64,000 nucleotides of DNA, from the IMG/VR virus record IMGVR_UViG_3300010883_000013, positions 1 through 64,000 of that record, one strand, 5' to 3'. This stretch comes from a virus. Numbering within the stretch: position 1 is the stretch's first letter; every line of letters starts with the position of its first letter. Below are positions 49,537 through 58,067 of this stretch, in pieces. A program made the position numbers and the translations under genes. The notes beneath the pieces are model-generated. The model saw only the letters and a list, made by a program, of their open reading frames with translations. It was not told where the DNA came from and searched no databases.

Positions 49537-50362
49537 ACCATTGCCTCACATAGTCAAAGTCCTTACTAATACAATGTACAAACTTTGCTTCTTTAGTTAT
49601 ATAGCTCCACTTGTCCATAAGGTGGTGCCATTCTCCTAACTCCTGATAAGGAACTTCGTTTAGATATGTCTTAACCCCCCATACAGTTTCGTTATCATAA
49701 CCAAACATGTAACTGATGGTATCGGGATAGAACTCATCACATATCATACCTTCCATCGTGTCAAGAGTTTCCTCAAAATCATCGAAGTATTTAAGTTGTT
49801 TTAGATGTTCTCGTTTTGCCCCCACTATCGCAGTGTTGAACACATCAGGTTGATCTACTCCCATACCATAGTCGGATATGAGACATTTACTGTTCCACAT
49901 CTTAGCCATAGGAGACCTCACACTATGTGTGTATGAAAGGGTTGCTTGCTTGGTGACAGGCATTTGTCCATTGGCAGTACCAGTCATAACAGCAATACCT
50001 TTAGACAGATCTATCTCCTCAAAGAAGTTTAGATCTGTCATTGGTATGACATCAATGTCTAGGTAAAGAACCTCATCATACTCTTCAGACAAGTCCATCA
50101 TTAGACGGATCTTGTAAAAGTTGATGATATCATAGTAAGAGATCTGTGGATAGTTATCCTCAAACCATTCAGCATATGTATCAAACGCTTCGTCTTTAGT
50201 GAAGTGTTTGTACTCTACACCTATCTTATTAGCATAATGTTTCTGACTTGTCAATAGCCAATCGTAATTATCGGCAAACTTCTCCTTGGAGCTGTGGTGT
50301 GATACCAATAATTCTGTGGGAATTTCAATGTAGAAACTGTATATAACTCTACTGATAGCCAA
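49508..50362 (-). CDS. GT-A type glycosyltransferase (paralogue)
   Basis: 284 residues. VLYLDIDVIPM near residue 96 (DxD) and NTAIVGAKREHL near residue 176 occupy the same places as in the neighbour; EWHHLMDKWSYI and FVHCISKDFD near the end give possible late metal His residues. The pair looks like a duplication with diverged specificity. Confidence 0.68.
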   Translation of the reverse strand: MAISRVIYSFYIEIPTELLVSHHSSKEKFADNYDWLLTSQKHYANKIGVEYKHFTKDEAFDTYAEWFEDNYPQISYYDIINFYKIRLMMDLSEEYDEVLYLDIDVIPMTDLNFFEEIDLSKGIAVMTGTANGQMPVTKQATLSYTHSVRSPMAKMWNSKCLISDYGMGVDQPDVFNTAIVGAKREHLKQLKYFDDFEETLDTMEGMICDEFYPDTISYMFGYDNETVWGVKTYLNEVPYQELGEWHHLMDKWSYITKEAKFVHCISKDFDYVRQWCEKNNIQFI

Positions 50363-51137
50363 TTACCATAAACCTTTTATAACCATTAGTCATCATCATA
50401 CTGCCTTTATATACAACCTCTGTTATTTCAGAAGTTTCGACAAGCTCATCTTCACTATTTACGCAGTTGACATGCTCCTCAAGGTGCGTCATGTTGTTAC
50501 TTTGTAGCACATATAAACATGTTGGCTTTGGGTTCTTATCCTTAAACAGTTGAGGTAGTGGTGGCATATGTTCGGATGATGTATTGATTAGGACATCAAT
50601 GCTATTAGATCTAGGATTATTATCCAAGAAATTTGCACAAGTGCCAATTAGTCGAACATCTTTATCTAGCTTCTTTTCGTTAGCAATCTGATGAAATACT
50701 GATATCGCATTTTCGTCAAGGTCGATATTTTCTATAAAGTCCAGATCGCCTTTAAAGATATCCAGAAGAATGTTGGTTAATGGAAATCCAAACCATCCAC
50801 CCACTAATTGAATTCTTTTCTTTCCAACTGGATATGTGCCATCTTTCAATTTCCCCCCTTGTTTGAATTCGGAAACTTTACTCAACTCTTCTTTAAGCCA
50901 CGTTTTGCTGACACTCTGATTGGGTGACATGCTGTCCCAAAAGTGAGGAATATCATAGTCCCTATTGATAGCAAACATCAGTGCTTTAAACTGTTCTGGT
51001 CTCATATGAGGTTGCAATAGATCTCTCACGGCATGAATAGATTTGCCCAAATCATCTACAACATCGTTCAGCTTCCATATACTATGCCAAGCATGTCTAT
51101 TAATTCCAGTAATGTTCGAAACCATTGTAACCCTCAT
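50349..51137 (-). CDS. SAM-dependent methyltransferase-like protein
   Basis: 262 residues. IQLVGGWFGFPLTNIL near residue 110 fits methyltransferase motif I on a strand, ENIDLDENAISVFHQIA near 137 gives the acidic strand-2 end and DVLINTSSEHM near 178 the motif IV position. The N-terminal 105 residues are helical. Start may be ATG 51137 or 51125. A sugar or phosphate methyltransferase is plausible from context. Confidence 0.55.
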   Translation of the reverse strand: MRVTMVSNITGINRHAWHSIWKLNDVVDDLGKSIHAVRDLLQPHMRPEQFKALMFAINRDYDIPHFWDSMSPNQSVSKTWLKEELSKVSEFKQGGKLKDGTYPVGKKRIQLVGGWFGFPLTNILLDIFKGDLDFIENIDLDENAISVFHQIANEKKLDKDVRLIGTCANFLDNNPRSNSIDVLINTSSEHMPPLPQLFKDKNPKPTCLYVLQSNNMTHLEEHVNCVNSEDELVETSEITEVVYKGSMMMTNGYKRFMVIGYQ

Positions 51138-51840
51138 TGTCTAATATATAATCGTTTTCAGCCTTATCGCTCCAACGCTTTCGTCTCCACCCATTAAAGA
51201 TACATATCGTATGGTCTTCACTGTAGTACAACTTCTCAGGGCCAGGAGTACCATATGTGTACCAATAATCATTCTCATCTATACCATATGCTCTTGAGTA
51301 GATCTCTCCCCTTGGGAAGAAAGTTAATTTTTCCCCATGATCGAAATTAAGATACGAATCAATTCCTCTATATTTCAGTAGATAGAATTCGATATCTGCG
51401 TGAAACGTATTCCATATTTCAGTAAGATCTCCGCTCCAAACTAAGACAGATGAGTTTAGATTCATGTCGAAACCCTTCTTAGCAATAGGCTCAATATCTT
51501 CCAACCAAGGTTTCCAATACGCCTTGATCATCATTAGTTTATCTTTTTCAACGTAATCTTTGTAGTGTGTTATATCGCCTTGGATTACATTGTCGAGATC
51601 AAAGAACATATTGACTTCATCAGTCGGTTGTTGGAACAAGACAAGCTTCCACCACCACACCTCAAGATCTAATGACAAGTCAAGAGGAATGATCTTAATG
51701 TCGGGATGAATGTTTGTAGGATCTTCGGTATGACACACGAATGTGAACTCCTCATGGAAGTTCTTACATACCATCTTGTATAGTCTATTCACATGCTCGT
51801 GACTAAACTTATCGCCCCACTTTACGCACGATATAATCAT
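51100..51840 (-). CDS. Glycosyltransferase-like protein
   Basis: 246 residues. VNMFFDLDNVIQGDI near residue 77 gives a DLD motif after a hydrophobic strand; WWWKLVLFQQP and LNSSVLVWSG near 130 resemble the GT8-like core, and ICIFNGWRRKRW near 220 the C-terminal segment. The three Trp before the DxD are a peculiarity. It overlaps the carbamoyltransferase gene by 32 bases. Confidence 0.6.
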   Translation of the reverse strand: MIISCVKWGDKFSHEHVNRLYKMVCKNFHEEFTFVCHTEDPTNIHPDIKIIPLDLSLDLEVWWWKLVLFQQPTDEVNMFFDLDNVIQGDITHYKDYVEKDKLMMIKAYWKPWLEDIEPIAKKGFDMNLNSSVLVWSGDLTEIWNTFHADIEFYLLKYRGIDSYLNFDHGEKLTFFPRGEIYSRAYGIDENDYWYTYGTPGPEKLYYSEDHTICIFNGWRRKRWSDKAENDYILDNEGYNGFEHYWN

Positions 51841-53320
51841 TGATTACCACCATATCCATTTTTGTTTTATTAAAAGTATATAGAGCTTCTTTAGGAGTCT
51901 CTACAATAGGCTCTTGACAGTTGAAGCTAGTGTTAAGTACCATAGGAATGCCAGTGATCTTGTAGAATTCGCTAATCAACTCATGATACTTAGGGTTGTC
52001 TTCCTTACTAACAGTTTGTATTCTGGCAGTGTTATCTAGATGTGTAATACCAGGAACCTTATCAGATTTGACAGGACAGATCCTTGCCATGTACGGACTA
52101 GGCTGATTAGTATCAAAATATTCTTGGTAATGCTCTACAAGGACAGACGGTGCAAATGGTCTAAAGTCTTCACGATTCTTAATGGTGTTGTTAATAATAG
52201 ATTTGATCTCAGGGTTTCGTGGATCTGCAAGGATACTGCGATTACCCAATGCCCTATGACCACTCTCAGACTTACCTTGGAACCAACCAACAATCTTACC
52301 ATCAGCTATAGCCTGTGCTACCTCTTTAATATTAACTTTCTCTTCACCAACATAGTCATAATCTTCACCAGAATATACACTTGGTATATGTACATTATCG
52401 TTTAGAATATAGTCTGCATGCATGTAAGTACCAATCGACTGACCTTCATCTCCAGGAGCAGGTGGCACATATACGTTATCCCAAGTCTTGGTTAGCATCT
52501 CATTCATGTAGCCATTGTATGCAACTCCACCAGATACACATAAGTTATCACTTGTTTTCAAAGCAAGTACATAGTCTCTAACACGTTCTTCAGTTGCTAC
52601 TTGAAGTGTTTTGGCGATGTTTTCTGGCCTAAGTTGATGTAGTGATCTTAGTTTTCCCCAAGACATTCGGCTATCGGGTAACTTACCGAATTCCCAATAT
52701 CTTTCTAAATGCATATGTATCTCATGACAGTATTCGCCATAAGCGGCTAACCCCATAAGTTTGCTTGCACCTAGATTACCAAATCCTAATTCTTTTGCGA
52801 AATGGTTCCAAAGGATTCCCATATTCATATCATCAGACAGATCTGTTATGTCACCGTTCTTATTCACGAAGATGCAATTGAACTTCCACCCCCTACCATC
52901 AATAGCAAGGATATCACTCTCTTTGTAACCAGATTGAAGAAATGCATATGCCGCATGAGATTGGTGATGATCAATGTAATATTGATTACCTTCCATAGAA
53001 TAGTCCCACAGGTTGGTGGGTGTAAAGTCTAAGAACTTTTGAGGGAATGCGGCATTATCAATCTGCTTCAACCCACCTATAGTTGTTGTGAAAGCAAATA
53101 CCTCATGCTCATCAGGTTTGTATGTCTCATCATAGAACTTCTGCCCAGCACTGTTATCGTTTTGATTCATCTTATCTGCGGTGGTGTGATGAGGGTATGA
53201 ATCGAAATGCCAAGGCACATTGTGCTTTAATCTACTATATCTTTCTACTTGATTGTGCCACACACCATCATACGTATTGTGATCGTGAGGACCATAAGAT
53301 GCACTAAAGATAGTTTTCAT
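51809..53320 (-). CDS. NodU/TobZ-type O-carbamoyltransferase
   Basis: 503 residues. IDHHQSHAAYAFLQSG near residue 113 is the metal-binding Kae1-like His segment, CVSGGVAYNGYMN near 258 the glycine-rich ATP loop, and KSESGHRALGNRSILADPR near 360 corresponds to the family's (G)xxEFGPRALGNRSI segment; FRPFAPSVL and LNTSFNCQEPI follow in order. Both domains of the family are present. It transfers a carbamoyl group from carbamoyl phosphate and ATP to a hydroxyl. Family length (about 500-570) fits. Confidence 0.85.
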   Translation of the reverse strand: MKTIFSASYGPHDHNTYDGVWHNQVERYSRLKHNVPWHFDSYPHHTTADKMNQNDNSAGQKFYDETYKPDEHEVFAFTTTIGGLKQIDNAAFPQKFLDFTPTNLWDYSMEGNQYYIDHHQSHAAYAFLQSGYKESDILAIDGRGWKFNCIFVNKNGDITDLSDDMNMGILWNHFAKELGFGNLGASKLMGLAAYGEYCHEIHMHLERYWEFGKLPDSRMSWGKLRSLHQLRPENIAKTLQVATEERVRDYVLALKTSDNLCVSGGVAYNGYMNEMLTKTWDNVYVPPAPGDEGQSIGTYMHADYILNDNVHIPSVYSGEDYDYVGEEKVNIKEVAQAIADGKIVGWFQGKSESGHRALGNRSILADPRNPEIKSIINNTIKNREDFRPFAPSVLVEHYQEYFDTNQPSPYMARICPVKSDKVPGITHLDNTARIQTVSKEDNPKYHELISEFYKITGIPMVLNTSFNCQEPIVETPKEALYTFNKTKMDMVVINDYIVRKVGR

Positions 53321-53846
53321 AGACGTATTTTCCTATTTTTTCATGACCAATTTCAGACGGATGGTGATCAGTCTTGCTTATCATATCACTAGTATTCCAT
53401 CTAAGCACTTTGTCTTGCACGGATATTCTTGCCCCAAGCTCTTCCTTATGTAGCAATTCAAGCATTTGAAGCGATATATATCTTATACCATAATGATTAC
53501 ATAATAGCTCTAACATACGCTTATATCTAGCGGTTCTTTTTAAATGATATGAGATATCTCCACGAAGATCCACTCTATCGTTCATCCATCTTCCATGATT
53601 TTGATAATCTCTCCTTTGGGACTTAGACCATGCGGCAATTATCATATCTGGCTTCACGGCATCAGATGCAAGGTAATCATATATGCTAGAGAAGATGTGT
53701 TCATTTCCAGAACCATTACGTGCTAAGTTTATGGTATCCATATCCAACTTATCGGCAATGTAATGATACCAACGACTATTTATACCATCACTCTCAGGGT
53801 CGTGATTAGTAAAACTACACCCACTTACCAATAAGTTCTTACGCAT
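53304..53846 (-). CDS. SGNH/GDSL-type hydrolase-like protein
   Basis: 180 residues from ATG 53846, 2 bases after the upstream stop; an upstream frame extension lies inside the previous gene. VSGCSFT at residues 6-12 carries the nucleophile Ser in block I, INLARNGSGNEH near 42 the Gly and Asn of blocks II and III, and HPSEIGHEKI near 165 the D/S-x-x-H block V His (the Asp-equivalent precedes it). An O-acyl esterase or acetyl-transfer role in glycan modification is typical. The related 58039 gene is a paralogue. Confidence 0.65.
   Translation of the reverse strand: MRKNLLVSGCSFTNHDPESDGINSRWYHYIADKLDMDTINLARNGSGNEHIFSSIYDYLASDAVKPDMIIAAWSKSQRRDYQNHGRWMNDRVDLRGDISYHLKRTARYKRMLELLCNHYGIRYISLQMLELLHKEELGARISVQDKVLRWNTSDMISKTDHHPSEIGHEKIGKYVYENYL
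53777..53784 (-). promoter_or_regulatory. Possible internal late promoter box, leftward
   Basis: TATAAATA on the minus strand (53784-53777) inside the SGNH gene; start near 53771. It may boost the downstream half of the operon (carbamoyltransferase onward). It codes normally too, so could be chance. Confidence 0.35.
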
Positions 53847-53847
53847 T

Positions 53848-54138
53848 CTATTCCCCACACCATATTTTACATTGAGATATGGTTTTGGTTTCATCTTTCC
53901 ATGAATCTGGTAAGGTTTTAGTAAACCATTCTCCATTAATGATATCTTTCATATCATTGGTATGTATATTGTACTTTTCTTTGTTATCATTATATTCTTG
54001 CATAACCACCTCGTTGTTGGTTCTATCCTTTTGCTTTAGTTGCCAATCTTTGTTGGCAAGGTAACAACAAGGTAATACTTGACCATCTGGATTAACAAGT
54101 ATTCTATTATCCTCTAACCACTTACACTTTATAACCAT
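53848..54138 (-). CDS. Stand-alone SPASM-like cysteine protein
   Basis: 96 residues. GQVLPCCYLANKDW near residue 20 and a C-terminal CKIWCGE, together with an N-terminal KCKW, form the cysteine set seen at the C-terminus of radical SAM-SPASM proteins (dG-x-v-x-PCC). ATG 54138 lies within the upstream radical SAM gene (17-base overlap, +1 frame). A fused polypeptide would read continuously if the frame shifted once, so a split or shifted partner is likely. Confidence 0.55.
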   Translation of the reverse strand: MVIKCKWLEDNRILVNPDGQVLPCCYLANKDWQLKQKDRTNNEVVMQEYNDNKEKYNIHTNDMKDIINGEWFTKTLPDSWKDETKTISQCKIWCGE

Positions 54139-54799
54139 CAAGTATCCTACTTTGTTCTAACTTTTGAGCATTACCCAATTCATCTGTAAAGTTAAATACT
54201 GCGCCCTTTTCCCATCGATCCGAAGGAGTAAACTCAATTGTGCTTGCTCCATGAGAACGCACCAACTCTTCTATTTGTTCAAGGTAGTCTTCGTTGTGTT
54301 TAAATACGATTGTACGTACTCTAGGTTTAGATCGTGTTTGTGATATAGATTCCATATTAGCTAATACCTTTTTAAGGTCAGTATTTCTTCTATAGTGAGA
54401 ATGCATCTTCTGGTCTATGCCATCAACAGCAAAGGTTGCGTGTAGCCTTCTGCCACCAATTATTCCTAAATTCCACCACCATTCTTCATCTCTTATACTT
54501 CCGTTAGTGTCTATGCTAATGGTGGCATTGCTGTTGTCAATAATATATTGTATCATGCCCAACAGTTCTCTATTCATTACAGGATCGCCCCAAGTTCCAC
54601 AGAACTCAAAGGAGTGATATCGAACTCTAGGTTTATCTAAATTATAAGCCTTCTTAAAGGTTTCAAGATTCCATTGAATCAGAGGCAACCAATTTACTTT
54701 CCCTAGACCGTTAGGATCAGTTCTATGACACTGAGGACAGGCGGCATTGCAGTATGTCGATATGTCTAAGAATACGCTAAGGCCATGGGACTTATACAT
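54122..54799 (-). CDS. Radical SAM enzyme lacking its C-terminal domain
   Basis: 225 residues. C17-x3-C21-x2-C24 (YCNAACPQC) is the cluster motif. FEFCGTWGDPVMN near residue 66 is the GGxP-type SAM contact, ISIDTNGSIRDEEW near 95 and ATFAVDGIDQKMH near 118 fit strands 4 and 5. It ends LDGYKV without auxiliary-cluster cysteines; those are in the next ORF. A member of the phage radical SAM group beside glycosyl genes; reaction unknown. Confidence 0.72.
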   Translation of the reverse strand: MYKSHGLSVFLDISTYCNAACPQCHRTDPNGLGKVNWLPLIQWNLETFKKAYNLDKPRVRYHSFEFCGTWGDPVMNRELLGMIQYIIDNSNATISIDTNGSIRDEEWWWNLGIIGGRRLHATFAVDGIDQKMHSHYRRNTDLKKVLANMESISQTRSKPRVRTIVFKHNEDYLEQIEELVRSHGASTIEFTPSDRWEKGAVFNFTDELGNAQKLEQSRILDGYKV

Positions 54800-55625
54800 T
54801 CCTCATCTCATATTCGTTTAACATTTCTAATACCTTGACTGCCCTATAATGTCCTGTTGCCCCCAAATGCTCGGTACAATTAACGCAATACTTTTCATAC
54901 TTAAACAACTTAAACGTCATCATCTTATGCAAGTTATCCTCGGTCACATCAAAGTGCCTAGACCCATTAATGAACTTCTTACTACAGTGTCGTATCTTCT
55001 TTATCTCAAAGTCAATCACAGGGACTGATGGGAACATAGAACACATCTTCCTGTCTTCAACGGCGGCTTGTGATGTCGCATCATAGTCGGGGGATCTTGA
55101 ATTGAACGGTTTTAATATAGTTGATGCGTGATCAATCTCTGTTAAATCGTGGTTCTCTCTATACTTGAAGTAGTTGGGAGTTTGAATTACGAGATTGTAG
55201 TTGTTGCATTCATTAGGCTGAATAAAAGGATAGTTACCTAGCTTTTCAATTCTATCTTCATGAAAGTCCAATACTAGATGCTCCATGTAAATGATATCTG
55301 GATCCTCAAGAATGTGTGGATAGAACTTTCTAATTAAAGAGTTTGATAGAACTGATATTATGAAGTTAGGATACTTACGGATTTCTGCAATGACTTCGTC
55401 AAGGTTCTTAATAAGTCCGGGCTCACCACCCAACAGATTTATCTTAGTGGGAAACGGAGCAAGGCCATCTAAACATGTTCTCAGGAACTCCATATCAACA
55501 TGAAGATTGCGCATCTGTAGTGTCCACGCCGTGCAATAATGGCACGATTTGTTACACGACTTACTTAGGTAGAAATCCACAGACTTGTAGTTACTACCAT
55601 ACAGATGCTTTGTGCCTAATTTCAT
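54792..55625 (-). CDS. Radical SAM enzyme
   Basis: 277 residues. C24-x3-C28-x2-C31 (SCNKSCHYC) is the cluster motif; KINLLGGEPGL near residue 60 is the SAM-binding GGEP motif. The C-terminal IRHCSKKF and EKYCVNCTEHLG carry three further Cys that may bind an auxiliary cluster. Overlaps the downstream gene by 8 bases and starts at the upstream gene's stop. Substrate unknown. Confidence 0.75.
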   Translation of the reverse strand: MKLGTKHLYGSNYKSVDFYLSKSCNKSCHYCTAWTLQMRNLHVDMEFLRTCLDGLAPFPTKINLLGGEPGLIKNLDEVIAEIRKYPNFIISVLSNSLIRKFYPHILEDPDIIYMEHLVLDFHEDRIEKLGNYPFIQPNECNNYNLVIQTPNYFKYRENHDLTEIDHASTILKPFNSRSPDYDATSQAAVEDRKMCSMFPSVPVIDFEIKKIRHCSKKFINGSRHFDVTEDNLHKMMTFKLFKYEKYCVNCTEHLGATGHYRAVKVLEMLNEYEMRNV

Positions 55626-55981
55626 TAGGTGTGTTTACCCTTTTTCACTTCCCCAGTTTCGGTATCTATAAACAACTCTGCTTTATGTTGTGGAGATTCT
55701 CTCTTTTTACATATAGTATAACACACATCAAAGACATTATCGCCTTTTTCTAAGTTCTCTGCAAATTCAATCCACTCGTCTTGTAGGAAGATTTCTTCAA
55801 CACTATCGTAATCATTAATGTTAGAAACAGCCACTAGATTCTTATAGACAGGATCTCTCCTCACTCTATCGGTATCAGCCCAACAGCATGGAATGACTTC
55901 TCCCCTATTGGTTAAGCCAAAAGCCTCTTGCTTACCATTCATACACTTAGGATCTATTTCAACATTATCTTTATTTTTCAT
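55625..55981 (-). CDS. Stand-alone SPASM-like cysteine protein
   Basis: 118 residues. EIDPKCMNGKQEAFGLTNRGEVIPCCWAD near residues 7-35 and VCYTICKKR near 94 give a SPASM-like Cys set resembling the other stand-alone partner in this operon (dG-x-V-x-PCC). It overlaps the upstream radical SAM gene by 11 bases. It should bind Fe-S clusters and serve the radical SAM protein it follows. Confidence 0.55.
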   Translation of the reverse strand: MKNKDNVEIDPKCMNGKQEAFGLTNRGEVIPCCWADTDRVRRDPVYKNLVAVSNINDYDSVEEIFLQDEWIEFAENLEKGDNVFDVCYTICKKRESPQHKAELFIDTETGEVKKGKHT

Positions 55982-56651
55982 TTTTCACAATCCTATCATT
56001 CTTTTTGTTAACGTCTTCGCTATACAAATCTAATCTCATAGCAGAGTTCTTAGGCTTTAACGGATCATCATGACTTCTCCACCGTGAAGATATGAGAGTC
56101 ATAAACTCTACATCAATAGCCTTTGCCATTTTTAAAGCATCCTGTATGTGGTTCTCGTTATAACTGAATACGATGTACTGCCATACTGGTTTTGATACCA
56201 AGATACCTCTAGCAACTTCCATCATCCTATATATCTTTTCACCGTCTTGATTGATCCGATACATATTACTCTCTTCTGGCAATCCATCAATACCAAATAT
56301 CCACCTAGCTTTGGGATTAGCGGCAAATGCCTTTGGATACCATTTCTCAGGCTTTGCTCCCGATGCGTGATGAACACTCACACTACGTTTCATAACGGCA
56401 GTATGTTCAAGGATCTCAATAAATTTAGGGTGATGTACTGGATCAGATACCTGTCCACAGAAGTTCAGATGTAGGAAGTGATCAGCTAACTTCTTAAAGT
56501 TATCAAGCGAAATGTCTTCGCCAGGAACTTTTATTCCATGGCGGATAAATGAACTCCACCGTTGACAACAAAGACACTCAAGGGGGCACCTATGAGTAAT
56601 GTCTAAATTCATCTTCTTTCTAGAAAACATACTGTGCTGATCAGGTCTCAT
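55971..56651 (-). CDS. Radical SAM enzyme lacking its C-terminal domain
   Basis: 226 residues. C22-x3-C26-x2-C29 (RCPLECLCC) is the cluster motif; LNFCGQVSDPVHHPKFI near residue 59 is in the SAM-binding strand position (DP rather than EP), and WIFGIDGLPEESN near 117 follows. No auxiliary cysteines; the following ORF has them. The arrangement is the same as in the 54122/53848 pair. Confidence 0.7.
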   Translation of the reverse strand: MRPDQHSMFSRKKMNLDITHRCPLECLCCQRWSSFIRHGIKVPGEDISLDNFKKLADHFLHLNFCGQVSDPVHHPKFIEILEHTAVMKRSVSVHHASGAKPEKWYPKAFAANPKARWIFGIDGLPEESNMYRINQDGEKIYRMMEVARGILVSKPVWQYIVFSYNENHIQDALKMAKAIDVEFMTLISSRWRSHDDPLKPKNSAMRLDLYSEDVNKKNDRIVKNEK

Positions 56652-57045
56652 ATTGTGCCACTATCCTTGAGTTCGTTTTGGTTTGCATGACACCATTGAG
56701 AAACACATTGAATGCCGTGATGATTTTCATCTTAGTTTTTTGATTTAAAGTCTTACTAAATTTATATATACTATGGTTCGTTGGGTTGGTTGTCGCATAT
56801 ATCTTCTCTATTAGAAATAGGTATATGTCATCCACCTCATCGCCTATAAGACTGTGATCGATAATATCATCTTGTACTAGATTGGATATTAGTTTGTGCA
56901 GAACGTTTTCCTTTTCAAGATCCATTTGTATCATGTTGTAATTGGAATCGAGTAGACAAAACGTAGACAGGTCTTTATCCCAAATTAAGTTTAACTCATC
57001 AGTATCATATTGCATAAGCGTTCTACTTCTTCGTCCATTAGCCAT
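56641..57045 (-). CDS. Small unknown protein
   Basis: 134 residues, or 124 from an inner ATG (57015). An all-alpha, acidic N-terminal half and a basic C-terminal half (KTLNQKTKMKIITAFNVF). It overlaps the aminotransferase gene by 55 bases and the radical SAM gene by 11. No family recognised; possibly a partner protein of the neighbouring radical SAM enzyme. Confidence 0.45.
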   Translation of the reverse strand: MANGRRSRTLMQYDTDELNLIWDKDLSTFCLLDSNYNMIQMDLEKENVLHKLISNLVQDDIIDHSLIGDEVDDIYLFLIEKIYATTNPTNHSIYKFSKTLNQKTKMKIITAFNVFLNGVMQTKTNSRIVAQYET

Positions 57046-58067
57046 GCATGAATAGGCAATGACATTACAGTGTCTGCCGCATGTTGTGCGTTGTGGCAGT
57101 CATCTTTTCTATACTCTATGTTACTATATAGCGAATTGTTAGATAGAGTATTCTCGTAGTGAATGGACAAGTTTTGCCCCTGAGCCTTAACTGCATTCTT
57201 TACTCGTTTACGCTCATCCTTACTTTCAAAGCCAATGACATATTTATGGAAGTTGTGCTCAAGTCCTTCGGATACAATTTGGCAACGGAATTCATCACTC
57301 AACATCTCGTGGTAGATCCAAGCAATCTCATTACGCCTTTTCTGCCATGTCTCCATGCTTCTCATACGCATAAGAATGACATCAGCATTGCCTGTGTACA
57401 TCTTAGAGTTGTAACCCAACATAGAGAAGTCTTTGTTCTTACCATGGCGTCTCATCAGTTTAGCATAATCGCCTAGAGCATCGTCATCAGTCATCAACAC
57501 ACCACCGCCACACAGCCCAGCAATAACCTTATTGGCGTTAAAGCTATATGAGCTAACATGTCCGATAGTACCTGCTTTGCGTCCATTCAAAGAAGATCCA
57601 AATGATTGAGCACTATCCTCAATGAAACGAATGCCGTTACTATCACACCAATTTTCGATCTCAGTAGTGTCTGTCATGTTACCATAGAGATGTGTGTAGA
57701 TAAGAGCCTTGGTCTTATCCGATTTCATCCGTTTAATGCTTTCAATGGATATGTGGTAGCTATCTGGATCGATGTCACAGAAGACAGGTGTTGCTCCTAC
57801 GTGTGAGATGCAAGAGGATGTAGAGATCCAAGAGAAGTCTGTGACAAGTACCTCATCACCTTCCCAAATTCCCATAAGGGAAAACCTAAGAGCGTCCGTT
57901 GCATTTGCCATACTGACACAATGCTTTCTACCAGTATATTCAGCAATGGCATTCTCAAGGTTCTCAGTCTGTCCTTCGGGATCCTTAGCCATCATCAAAT
58001 CAAACACTGCCGTATAATCGTCAATGCTCTCTAAGTATTCAATGTCCCAACCGTTGTATTTCATCAT
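56991..58067 (-). CDS. DegT/DnrJ/EryC1/StrS-type sugar aminotransferase
   Basis: 358 residues. K180 in SFNANKVIAG is the PLP lysine, D151 in IEDSAQ contacts the pyridine, and VSMANATDALRFSL near residue 52 is the phosphate-binding loop (N-A-T-D). GGVLMTDD follows K180 as expected. It makes an amino-sugar nucleotide (or AHBA-like amine) from a keto-sugar and Glu or Gln. Start ATG-ATG-AAA at 58067. Length fits the family (about 370). Confidence 0.82.
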   Translation of the reverse strand: MMKYNGWDIEYLESIDDYTAVFDLMMAKDPEGQTENLENAIAEYTGRKHCVSMANATDALRFSLMGIWEGDEVLVTDFSWISTSSCISHVGATPVFCDIDPDSYHISIESIKRMKSDKTKALIYTHLYGNMTDTTEIENWCDSNGIRFIEDSAQSFGSSLNGRKAGTIGHVSSYSFNANKVIAGLCGGGVLMTDDDALGDYAKLMRRHGKNKDFSMLGYNSKMYTGNADVILMRMRSMETWQKRRNEIAWIYHEMLSDEFRCQIVSEGLEHNFHKYVIGFESKDERKRVKNAVKAQGQNLSIHYENTLSNNSLYSNIEYRKDDCHNAQHAADTVMSLPIHAWLMDEEVERLCNMILMS

